Origin: Acidobacteriaceae bacterium
GTDB lineage: Bacteria > Acidobacteriota > Terriglobia > Terriglobales > Acidobacteriaceae
Direction: 5' to 3'
DNA length: 9,200 nt
NCBI GenBank assembly: GCA_025462785.1
Contig: JAOAPG010000260.1
Span: 1 to 9,200, forward strand
A program made the translations under genes and the position numbers. How positions within the stretch are numbered: position 1 is the stretch's first letter; each line of letters starts with the position of its first letter. Below, in pieces: positions 1 to 6,669 of this stretch. The notes below the pieces were generated by a model. The model searched no databases. It was not told the origin of the DNA and worked only from the letters and a program-made list of their open reading frames with translations.

Positions 1-1535
1 AAAGGGTTTCCGTCTGCATTCACGACTTGCTGCAACTCTCTGACATCACTGGTATTCACCGACAAATGCAACGGCGCACTGGAACCCAACACACCCGATG
101 CGCGGATTTGTGTAGCTCGTGTGTTAGCAGCGAAATCAGTGATATCAATTTCCCCTGAGCCGGAGTGATAAACGGCGTGAGTGGTCCCGCTGAGGGGCAA
201 CTCGTCCTGCAAAGGATGGGGCGGCGCTGTCACGGCTAGTGCGATCGCCGTTTCTGCGGAACGGTATGACCCCCTCCAGCGCGATTCCAGACTGCCATTC
301 GTGGAACCAGCCATGTTTAACCGCGTGAAGAAAGGTTTACCGTTCGATACTGCCCGAAGAAGCGCCCCAATCGACACATCTTTTATTCGAAGATGAATCG
401 ATCCGTTCTGTTCTTCCAACTTATTGTGTTTCTGTTGTTTTGTGGAAGCTGCCGAAGAGCGCCAGTGGTCAATCTGAGCGTCTCCGGCAACCGTGCCTCC
501 GAGTGCTTTGGCCTCAATCTGAGTAAGGCCGAGTTGTTGCGCGGTGAGGAGAAATTGAGCGCTCACATCCGAATTGCGCGAATTGATGGAAGCCTCCTGC
601 CAGTCAAGATTGTTCAAACGAAATTTGCCACTCGTCTTGAAATCTTCTTCAGACCAAGACCCACTTCCGCTCACCTGCATCACTCCCCGATGCACTTCAC
701 GGCGGCGAAGAATGGCCCAAAGCTGGGCAATATCAATGTTCGCGTCATATTTGCCCGCGATTTTTGGATGTTCAAAATCCTGCAGCCTTCCGCTGGCTTC
801 CAGACGTAGCTGTTCGCCGGTGACTTTCAGCGATTTGACATCGATAGCATTTCGGCTGAGAAAAAAATGGGCTTCCGCAGTCCAGCCAACCGGGCGGTAG
901 CTGGCGATTCTGCTCTCAGCCTTGCCTAACAACAAATTCACCACATAATGGCTATGTAAAAGCGAGTAGCTCATGTCGGCCGAAATATCATTGGCCACGA
1001 AGTCAAGGGGTATTTGCTCGTTTTGCCAGAGCAACTCGCCACGCCGAACTTCCAGCCGGCTCACCGCAAAAGAGAATAATTGCTGAACGGATGCTTTCGC
1101 GGAGGCTGGCTTCAGCTTCAAGGCTGGCTGGTTTGTGCTTCCATCCGGGTAAAAGACAACATGGATTATAGGATGGTCGAGGAGAATGGACCGGAATCCA
1201 AATTCTGCGCCCAAAGCAGAAATGAGCTTAACTTGAGCAACGAGCCGGTCCACATGAGCGTAAGGGATTTCGTTTGCCCCTTCCCGGCCATGAATTGTAA
1301 GATCACGAACTTCTACTTGGAAATGAAATGGAACGGTATGAATCCTACCAAGCTCGACCCGGCCACCCGTGACTTGTTCCAATTCGCTGAGGAGCCGACC
1401 GCGCACCATCTGCTGGAAAGCATCGGTCGTGGCATACCAGCATAATCCGACAAGAAGCAATGCTCCGATACCGGCTAGCGCCAGCAGGTACTTCCAAATC
1501 TTTCGCCGACGCGGCTTCGCGCCGGATTCTGTCAT
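1..1535 (-). CDS. TamB/AsmA-like translocation and assembly module protein, N-terminal part (3' end outside window)
   Basis: Reading the minus strand from the ATG at 1535 gives 511 codons with no stop up to the window edge, so the gene is 3'-incomplete. Residues 1-12 are basic (KPRRRK) and residues 13-34 form one hydrophobic segment (IWKYLLALAGIGALLLVGL), a typical uncleaved inner-membrane anchor. The segment RLLSELEQVTGGRVELGRI (47-65) and the following VRDLTIHG are the usual opening of AsmA/TamB proteins. The rest is beta-rich, repetitive and free of catalytic motifs. Known TamB proteins form a long beta-groove across the periplasm and work with an Omp85 partner. The start overlaps the stop of the SurA-like gene (ATGA), with GAGGG at 1545-1549 nine bases upstream as ribosome binding site. 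The TamB rather than plain AsmA call rests on the Omp85 gene two genes upstream, because the diagnostic C-terminal TamB domain is not in view. Plus-strand frames across this stretch are shadows. Confidence 0.8.
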   Translation of the reverse strand, partial: MTESGAKPRRRKIWKYLLALAGIGALLLVGLCWYATTDAFQQMVRGRLLSELEQVTGGRVELGRIHTVPFHFQVEVRDLTIHGREGANEIPYAHVDRLVAQVKLISALGAEFGFRSILLDHPIIHVVFYPDGSTNQPALKLKPASAKASVQQLFSFAVSRLEVRRGELLWQNEQIPLDFVANDISADMSYSLLHSHYVVNLLLGKAESRIASYRPVGWTAEAHFFLSRNAIDVKSLKVTGEQLRLEASGRLQDFEHPKIAGKYDANIDIAQLWAILRRREVHRGVMQVSGSGSWSEEDFKTSGKFRLNNLDWQEASINSRNSDVSAQFLLTAQQLGLTQIEAKALGGTVAGDAQIDHWRSSAASTKQQKHNKLEEQNGSIHLRIKDVSIGALLRAVSNGKPFFTRLNMAGSTNGSLESRWRGSYRSAETAIALAVTAPPHPLQDELPLSGTTHAVYHSGSGEIDITDFAANTRATQIRASGVLGSSAPLHLSVNTSDVRELQQVVNADGNP

Positions 1536-2218
1536 TGCGTCTGGCCCTCAAGCGACAATGAAGACCCAGTCCGAATTTGACTTCCAGAGCGTAGATTCTG
1601 TAACCATGCGACCAACATCTGATCCATTTTCTTTTGCGTGAGTAGCTCCTTAATCTTCGGAGTAACCTCAGCCAGCGGAACTTCCTTAGCTCCAGATCGT
1701 CGTAATTGGGGTAGCAGCTCTTGGTTGTAATAACTTTCAATGGTCTTCGGGTCGATGTCGATGGAAGGACGCAGGTGAGCGTCAATCAATCGCATGACAT
1801 CGATTTCTGTAGCAACTCGTTTTCTGAGTTCATCTTCGGTAAGACCATAACGAGTCAGTGCAACTTGCCAGGCCGGCTCTGAATCGTTTGAAGATTGCTT
1901 TCGGATCTCATTAATTCGCACTTGCACTTCGTCGCTAGTCGCGTGTTGAAACTCAGCAGAATTCATCTGCTCGCGAAACAGCTCCTGATCCACCAGTCGA
2001 TCCAAACTGGTTTTACGGTCCTCCGCGGTGAGCTGCTTTAGCGATTTCCCCGCGGCAAAAGCGTCGAATCGCACGCCGTCGTCCCAATCACTTTGCAGGA
2101 TAATATGGCCGTTAACAACCGCCACGATGCGGTCAAGGATCTCCGCAGCCGAGGCTGGGGAGCCTTGGGCGAAAAACAACAACCCCGCCAGAAGCGAAAA
2201 TACGACCCTTTTACTCAT
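1532..2218 (-). CDS. SurA-like periplasmic chaperone without PPIase domain
   Basis: This 228-residue protein has a Sec signal peptide (hydrophobic stretch about 5-17, probable cleavage near ASAA, residues 22-25). It then has the SurA N-terminal signature LDRIVAVVNGHIILQSD (28-44). Residues 67-150 are helical, with LVDQELFREQM and LTRYGLTEDELRKRVATEID, as in the SurA chaperone core. The tail around 187-216 (PKIKELLTQKKMDQMLVAWL followed by QNLR) resembles the C-terminal helix of E. coli SurA that packs back on the N domain. E. coli SurA is about 428 residues and carries two parvulin domains between these parts. Here residues 150-186 join them directly, with no room for even one. The product should therefore be a chaperone-only protein handling unfolded outer-membrane proteins. 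Its ATG directly follows the stop of the Omp85 gene with no spacer, and no strong Shine-Dalgarno is visible, so translational coupling is likely. Confidence 0.82.
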   Translation of the reverse strand: MSKRVVFSLLAGLLFFAQGSPASAAEILDRIVAVVNGHIILQSDWDDGVRFDAFAAGKSLKQLTAEDRKTSLDRLVDQELFREQMNSAEFQHATSDEVQVRINEIRKQSSNDSEPAWQVALTRYGLTEDELRKRVATEIDVMRLIDAHLRPSIDIDPKTIESYYNQELLPQLRRSGAKEVPLAEVTPKIKELLTQKKMDQMLVAWLQNLRSGSQIRTGSSLSLEGQTQ

Positions 2219-5200
2219 TCAAAAGCTCTGCCCGATACTGAAGTAAACGTTGAAATGGGTTAATTGTTTCGTTCCTTCAAAAACCGAATTCTGGAAATTC
2301 GGATACACCGGCGGATTCAGGTTGTATCCGAAATCGAATCGGATCGGCCCAACAGGCGTCTTGTAACGTACACCAAGTCCAACTGCATGAGAAATATAGT
2401 TATAGCTGCAGTGCAGCGCCGTCGACGCTTGCTCGCAGGTCCTGACATCCTGGTGCCAGCGCAAGAGACTATGGTACATGTCCGTGCCGTCAGTGAATAC
2501 ATTTCCAGCGTCATGAAAAATAGCGAAGCTCATGTTGTTCTGAACGAACGGCAGCGTAGCTGGAGGAAACCGTAGTTCCACATTATTCAAAAATAACGCG
2601 CTCCCACCAAGTGGAAAGCCGGTGAGTGGATCGCGGGGACCAGCCTGATTTAACCCGAATCCCCGGTCTGAGTTGCCGCCACCTGAAAAGAAACGTTCCG
2701 CCAGAGGAAGGCAGTTTATGGGACCGGTGCTCGGGCATGTCCCCCCCGGCTCGGGAATAATAGTGTTTCCGAATAGGTTTTCTACGCCGATGCGCACGGA
2801 ACGAGCCAGAACGAACTTTTTCTCAGTTGGACGATTCTTGCCGAAAGCATAGTAGGTCGAATTTTGCACAAGGATACGGCTAAAATCAGCTTGCGAGCCG
2901 AAGTCGCTCGAGGCCACACTAGCATCGATTGTGTTGTAAGTACCCTTGGTAGTTTCAAGATCATTGTCGCGCGTGTTGCGGATGTAAGCGAAGCCAGGGC
3001 CACCGACCCGCACGGGAAGGGAGAGAATAGGAATCAAGTCAGTGCTGATCGCTATATTGCTGGCCTTTACCCGTCGATAGGTAAAGCGATAATCCATGCT
3101 GCTGGCTTTGCTTATGATTTGCGCAGCCTGGAAAATTCCTTCAAGACGTTGTGAGGTAAAAGTGGTTACATCCACTGAATTGTCGTAAAGAGCTGTGAGC
3201 GACAATTTCCAAGCCGGGCTGTTAAACCAGCGCGGCGCCTCATAACTGATGAGCCCACGTTGCTGCAGACTGCCTACCCGCGAATCAAACGTGATGGTGT
3301 GATCGCGTCCTCGAAAATTCAATCGTGTTATTTGTAGCGATACCAAAGGGCTGATGCCAGTGGTGCCTTGTGGCGAGCCCCCACCACCCACTTGTGGCTG
3401 TCCCGTCTGAAATTCGAACCCGCCTCCGTAGTTAAACGTGTACCTCTTGGCTTCCTGCACTTGCACCAATACATTCTTAGCGGGCTCAATGCCTGCCGGA
3501 TTCTGCACAGCTGTATCCACTTGGCTGAAAATACCTAGATCATAAAGTTGTTGCTGGGTCTTCAACATGTCTACTTGGCTTAGTGGATCTCCGGCTTTCA
3601 TTTGCAACTCGCGCTGCACTGCCAAGGGACGGGTAAAGTTAAGACCCGAGACCAGCACATTGTCGACGAAGACTTGCTTACCTTCGTGAATCGTGAAAGT
3701 CACGTCCATTCGATTAGGTTCATCCACAATTGGTTTTGCGGACGCCTCAAATGTGGCGTTTGGAAACCCCCTATTGAAGTAATAATTCAGGATTGATTCC
3801 CGATCCTGCGAAATGTTGAACTCTGAAAAGAGCTGGCTTTTAGCGGTGTTCATATAGGGAGCAAGTTTCTCTTCAGAAAATGCTTTATTCCCGACAACGT
3901 GGAAATCGCCCACCAGTGTCTGCGGCCCCTCGTCTACCTTTAGAGTCACCGCAAGATCGTTCTTCTTACCGCGGAAATTGTCTTCGACCTCGGTAGTAAC
4001 CTTGACTTGCTCGAACCCATTGGCCTGGTAAAGATTCTCAATCCCCCGCACATCGGAGTTCAGCAATCCCTGGCTGTATTTTCCCAAAGATAAAAACCGG
4101 TCGGCTGGCTGGACCTGCATTCGAGCGCGCAGTAATTCATCCCGAAAATATTTGTTCCCTGTAATTTCGAGCCTCACGAGCTTGTGCCGAGCACCCGCAT
4201 TGACATCGTAGATCACTTGCAGAAGATTCTTCCCTGGATCAGAGTGCCTTTTGAGAGAGACTTGAGCCTCAAAATACCCGCGGCTCTGAAGATAGTTGAG
4301 GAGATTCCGCCGGCCTTCGTTTAGCAGATCATCATCGAGCGCGTCTTCCTCATAAACCGGGACGTTTTGCTTCAACACGCTGCGCTTCAGGTGAAAACCT
4401 TCCACAATAATGTCAACCGTGGGTCCGGGATCGACCTGGAGGGTGTAGTCCACTGCGTTCACCTCTGGCCGGTAGGACCGCCCCGAAAGCGTGACCTGCG
4501 CCAACCAATGGTTACGTTTTTGATATTTCTTGCGCAGGTGATCCAGCGCAGTGGTCACGCGTTTCGCAGTAACTGGGTCCGCAGGATGTAATCCTGCTAT
4601 ATCTTGGATCTGCCCCTCGGAATACATCGGATTGCCGGTTACGGTCACCTTTCCGATTTGTGCCTGTGGACCCGGATGCATATGGAACTTAATTCCAATT
4701 TGTTGCGTCACAGGATATTTCTCTTCCTCCACACTCACAGTCGAGCGGTAGTAGCCGTTTTCTTCCATCAACTGTTTGATATTCGCCAGAGCGCGATCGA
4801 GTCTCTGCTGCGTGAAAAGCTCGCCGAGTTGTAATTTAGAGGTGTTGGTAACTTGAGTCGCTGTTGGACGAGGCGGCGTGCCGTCCACGGTTACTTCCCC
4901 TATAAAATAATTGGGAATCGTAACGAAAGAAATCACCACTCCACCGTCCGGAGTTCGCTCTCCTTCGGCTCGAATATCGGCAAAACGCCCAGTACCGTAC
5001 AACGCCTGAATGCTCTGTCGAAGATGTTCACGATCGAATGGTCCGCCCACTCTTTGTGGGATTAAGTCCTTCAGAAGTACTTGGTCCTTTTCCGTGCCCG
5101 CGTCAGCGACATTGATCTCTTTAACGATGAGCCCCTGATACGCAGATTCTCTGTCGAAAGCCGGGGACTCCGAGCTTATTTGTTGCTGAGTTGCGGGAAT

Positions 5201-5299
5201 CAGTTCGCCGTGAGAGCCGCGCGCGAAAGCTATTACATCAAACGTGTTCGCGAGCAGGATCGTGGCGACGATCGAAAGCAGCACTCGCATTAAACCCAA
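2219..5299 (-). CDS. bamA: Omp85 family outer membrane assembly protein (BamA/TamA-like) with about seven POTRA repeats
   Basis: From the proposed TTG start this is 1026 residues. The open frame extends up to a GTG at 5347 (1042 residues; numbering here uses that longer form). A hydrophobic signal sequence (20-42, MRVLLSIVATILLANTFDVI) is followed by about seven POTRA-like units at roughly 73-146, 147-228, 229-311, 312-388, 389-476, 477-558 and 559-635. Each has a (V/I)xxGN/G-type first strand and an LxxxYxxxGY/F-type helix end. Residues 636-1042 form the beta barrel, with the lid-loop motif DRGF (894-897) and a C-terminal phenylalanine (SIGQSF) acting as beta-signal. E. coli BamA has five POTRAs in 810 residues and TamA has three. 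Omp85 proteins insert beta-barrel proteins into the outer membrane. The downstream SurA-like and TamB-like genes fit that role. Whether this is the housekeeping BamA or a TamA-like paralogue cannot be decided from this window. Cysteine pairs 871/879 and 971/980 lie in predicted surface loops. Confidence 0.9.
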   Translation of the reverse strand: MGLMRVLLSIVATILLANTFDVIAFARGSHGELIPATQQQISSESPAFDRESAYQGLIVKEINVADAGTEKDQVLLKDLIPQRVGGPFDREHLRQSIQALYGTGRFADIRAEGERTPDGGVVISFVTIPNYFIGEVTVDGTPPRPTATQVTNTSKLQLGELFTQQRLDRALANIKQLMEENGYYRSTVSVEEEKYPVTQQIGIKFHMHPGPQAQIGKVTVTGNPMYSEGQIQDIAGLHPADPVTAKRVTTALDHLRKKYQKRNHWLAQVTLSGRSYRPEVNAVDYTLQVDPGPTVDIIVEGFHLKRSVLKQNVPVYEEDALDDDLLNEGRRNLLNYLQSRGYFEAQVSLKRHSDPGKNLLQVIYDVNAGARHKLVRLEITGNKYFRDELLRARMQVQPADRFLSLGKYSQGLLNSDVRGIENLYQANGFEQVKVTTEVEDNFRGKKNDLAVTLKVDEGPQTLVGDFHVVGNKAFSEEKLAPYMNTAKSQLFSEFNISQDRESILNYYFNRGFPNATFEASAKPIVDEPNRMDVTFTIHEGKQVFVDNVLVSGLNFTRPLAVQRELQMKAGDPLSQVDMLKTQQQLYDLGIFSQVDTAVQNPAGIEPAKNVLVQVQEAKRYTFNYGGGFEFQTGQPQVGGGGSPQGTTGISPLVSLQITRLNFRGRDHTITFDSRVGSLQQRGLISYEAPRWFNSPAWKLSLTALYDNSVDVTTFTSQRLEGIFQAAQIISKASSMDYRFTYRRVKASNIAISTDLIPILSLPVRVGGPGFAYIRNTRDNDLETTKGTYNTIDASVASSDFGSQADFSRILVQNSTYYAFGKNRPTEKKFVLARSVRIGVENLFGNTIIPEPGGTCPSTGPINCLPLAERFFSGGGNSDRGFGLNQAGPRDPLTGFPLGGSALFLNNVELRFPPATLPFVQNNMSFAIFHDAGNVFTDGTDMYHSLLRWHQDVRTCEQASTALHCSYNYISHAVGLGVRYKTPVGPIRFDFGYNLNPPVYPNFQNSVFEGTKQLTHFNVYFSIGQSF

Positions 5300-5422
5300 T
5301 CGATCTCCTCTATACAGACGTAGGCCTTTGATTGGTTCGATGACCACATATTCAGCATTGTTGCATTCGGCTTTCGAGTATCCGGGCGCACTCTATAATA
5401 GCGGTTTGTAGGTGAAAAGCTG
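5300..5422. promoter_or_regulatory. divergent promoter region between Omp85 operon and thiF-like gene
   Basis: This is the only spacer from which both the minus-strand outer-membrane operon and the plus-strand adenylyltransferase can be started. A perfect TATAAT lies at 5394-5399 on the plus strand, 24 bases before the GTG start. Its best -35 is weak (TTTCGA, 5372-5377, 16-base spacing). The same AT block reads TATTATA on the minus strand, a possible -10 for the opposite direction, although no good minus-strand -35 is seen. The promoter assignments come from pattern only. AGGTGA (5410-5415) is the ribosome binding site of the plus-strand gene. Confidence 0.4.
5305..5310 (-). promoter_or_regulatory. 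Shine-Dalgarno GAGGAG deciding the Omp85 start
   Basis: On the minus strand GAGGAG lies 5 bases before an in-frame TTG (5297-5299) and 14 bases before the ATG at 5288-5290. The furthest upstream in-frame start, GTG at 5345-5347, would put 16 to 19 charged residues before the signal peptide and has no purine-rich site ahead of it. I therefore place the start at the TTG, giving LGLMRVLLSIV... (initiator read as Met). The ATG three codons later is the alternative. Either choice leaves a normal signal peptide. Confidence 0.6.
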
Positions 5423-6448
5423 GTGACCTCTTTGGAACTCGACGACAGATATTCGAGGCAAATTCTCTTCCGTCCGATCGGACCACAGGGTCAGCGCAAG
5501 CTGGCCAAGTCTCGTGTAGCAATTGTAGGCTGCGGTGCCACGGGGTCGGCAATCGCATCGCTTCTCGCCAGGGCGGGGTTAGGAACGATCCGCATTATCG
5601 ACCGCGACTATGTCGAACCCAGCAATCTTCAGCGGCAGTCGTTGTTTGACGAGGCCGATGCGGCGGAATCATTGCCGAAGGCCATTGCCGCTAGTAAGAA
5701 GATCGCGGCCTTCAACTCACAGATAGTTGTCGAGCCCAAGGTCTCGGATCTAGTTCCCGCAAACATCGAAGCGCTTCTGGAAGGAATGCAGGTGATTCTC
5801 GACGGAACCGATAACTTTGAGACTCGCTATTTGCTGAACGATTACGCAGTGAAGAACTCGATCCCATGGATTTATACGGCTGCAGTCGGAAGCTATGGAG
5901 TAACGCTGAATTTTCTGCCAAGCGAAACTGCATGCCTCGCCTGTATTTTTCCGGACTCGCCGCGGGGAACCATTGAGACTTGCGAGACATCTGGTATTTT
6001 GAACTCCGCAGTCAATCTGATGGCTTCAATCTCCTCTACCGAAGCTATTAAGATCTTGATCGGAGCTGAAGATAAAGTACGCCGCACTCTGCTTTCGTTT
6101 GATGTCTGGACGAACGATCGCGGAGAAATTTCTGCCGCAAAACCCCACCCCGAATGCCGCGCGTGCGGCGAAAAAGAGTTCGTACATCTGGCAGGCGAAG
6201 GGCGACCCCACATCACCCTTTGTGGAAGAAATTCAGTGCAGATTCACGAACTCCATCGTCCAGTCGATCTGGCTGAGATGAGCGATCGATTAACACCTCA
6301 CGGGATCGTCCGAAAGAACGACTTCGTCCTGAAATTCTGGCGCGAGCCATACGAGATGACGTTGTTCCCCGACGGACGGGCAATCATTAAAGGAACGACC
6401 GACACCGCAATTGCGAGAAGTTTGTACGCGAGGTATGTGGGAAGCTGA
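5423..6448 (+). CDS. thiF: ThiF/MoeB/HesA-family adenylyltransferase
   Basis: This 341-residue E1-like enzyme activates the C-terminal glycine of a sulfur-carrier protein (ThiS or MoaD type) by adenylation, for thiamine or molybdopterin synthesis. The DRYSRQILF opening is at 8-16 and the nucleotide loop GCGATG at 36-41. D62 follows the second beta strand and NLQRQ at 68-72 holds the arginine finger R71. K86 and the DGTDNFETR motif (127-135, D130) complete the ATP site. Four cysteines in two CxxC pairs (171/174 and 245/248) should bind zinc, and C187 (ETCETSGIL) matches the conserved thioester/disulfide cysteine. Residues 270-341 form a C-terminal extension ending in LFPDGRAIIKGTTDTAIARS, which is common in the ThiF-annotated subgroup. 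The start is GTG, with AGGTGA seven bases upstream. No sulfur-carrier, rhodanese or thiazole-synthase gene is adjacent, so thiamine versus molybdopterin (or cysteine/thiocarboxylate) use stays open. Confidence 0.85.
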   Translation: MTSLELDDRYSRQILFRPIGPQGQRKLAKSRVAIVGCGATGSAIASLLARAGLGTIRIIDRDYVEPSNLQRQSLFDEADAAESLPKAIAASKKIAAFNSQIVVEPKVSDLVPANIEALLEGMQVILDGTDNFETRYLLNDYAVKNSIPWIYTAAVGSYGVTLNFLPSETACLACIFPDSPRGTIETCETSGILNSAVNLMASISSTEAIKILIGAEDKVRRTLLSFDVWTNDRGEISAAKPHPECRACGEKEFVHLAGEGRPHITLCGRNSVQIHELHRPVDLAEMSDRLTPHGIVRKNDFVLKFWREPYEMTLFPDGRAIIKGTTDTAIARSLYARYVGS

Positions 6449-6450
6449 AA

Positions 6451-6485
6451 AGACAGGCGTCAGGCTTTAGGCGTTGGGCTTTTGG
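6451..6485 (+). repeat. degenerate heptamer array, left arm (consensus CTTCAGG)
   Basis: Five consecutive 7-base units begin three bases after the thiF-like stop codon. They include CGTCAGG, CTTTAGG and CGTTGGG and share a final (A/G)GG. In order, they are the reverse complement of the five units at 6564-6598, so the two arrays form an imperfect 35-base inverted repeat. The central unit CTTTAGG matches exactly. Confidence 0.75.
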
Positions 6486-6563
6486 AAACAAACGTCAAGA
6501 CCAAACACGCAGCTCTGCTTGACTCACACCACCTTGAGTTTCCGGCCATACTGAATTCGGAAA

Positions 6564-6598
6564 CCTGAAGCCTGATGCCTAAAGCCCGAAGCCTGCTA
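6564..6598 (-). repeat. degenerate heptamer array, right arm (consensus CCTGAAG on plus strand)
   Basis: Five consecutive 7-base units read on the plus strand CCTGAAG, CCTGATG, CCTAAAG, CCCGAAG and CCTGCTA. This is the opposite orientation to the left arm, with 78 bases between the arms. Each unit begins CC(T/C) and four of the five end in (A/T)(A/T)G or similar. The pattern suggests expansion by slippage or copying of a heptamer, or a small inverted element that has since decayed. Confidence 0.75.
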
Positions 6599-6659
6599 CC
6601 CAAACCTGGTTTCCGAGCATCTATCCATCTGCTGGCCGAATCTCAGACTTTGGATTAAT

Positions 6660-6664
6660 GGAGG
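6660..6664 (+). promoter_or_regulatory. Shine-Dalgarno GGAGG for the secreted-protein gene
   Basis: GGAGG lies five bases before the ATG at 6670. This favours that start over the in-frame ATG at 6658, which would overlap the site and put four extra residues (MEVS) before a normal signal peptide. Confidence 0.8.
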
Positions 6665-6669
6665 TTTCC

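Larger units (their letters stand above)
6486..6669 (+). other. intergenic core and leader of the secreted-protein gene, with competing complementary boxes
   Basis: No gene is visible here. GTTTCCG (6538-6544) and CGGAAAC (6558-6564) form a perfect 7-base stem with a 13-base loop. CGGAAACC (6558-6565) is also a perfect complement of GGTTTCCG (6608-6615). GGTTTCC occurs again at 6663-6669, directly between the Shine-Dalgarno and the ATG of the next gene, and GGAAAC also occurs at 6484-6489. These pairings are mutually exclusive in a transcript. No convincing -35/-10 pair was found, and there is no U-tract typical of a terminator. The right heptamer arm lies inside this stretch. Confidence 0.45.

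Noticed and set aside
393..809. Plus-strand frame starting MNRSVLFFQLIVFLLFCGSC, which looks like a lipoprotein signal with lipobox
   Set aside because: It lies wholly antisense to the uninterrupted 511-codon TamB-like frame. It has no Shine-Dalgarno, and the rest of the translation has no family character.
834..900. Possible frameshift at the run of seven A (861-867) in the TamB-like gene
   Set aside because: The minus-strand frame stays open and keeps the same beta-rich character on both sides of the run, so no frameshift is needed.
1345..1785. Minus-strand 146-residue frame overlapping the TamB-like and SurA-like genes
   Set aside because: It overlaps two well-supported genes in another frame and its arginine-rich composition is typical of a shadow.
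6449..6600. Rho-independent terminator after the thiF-like gene
   Set aside because: The inverted arms are 78 bases apart, the small 7-base stem has a 13-base loop, and neither is followed by a T-run.
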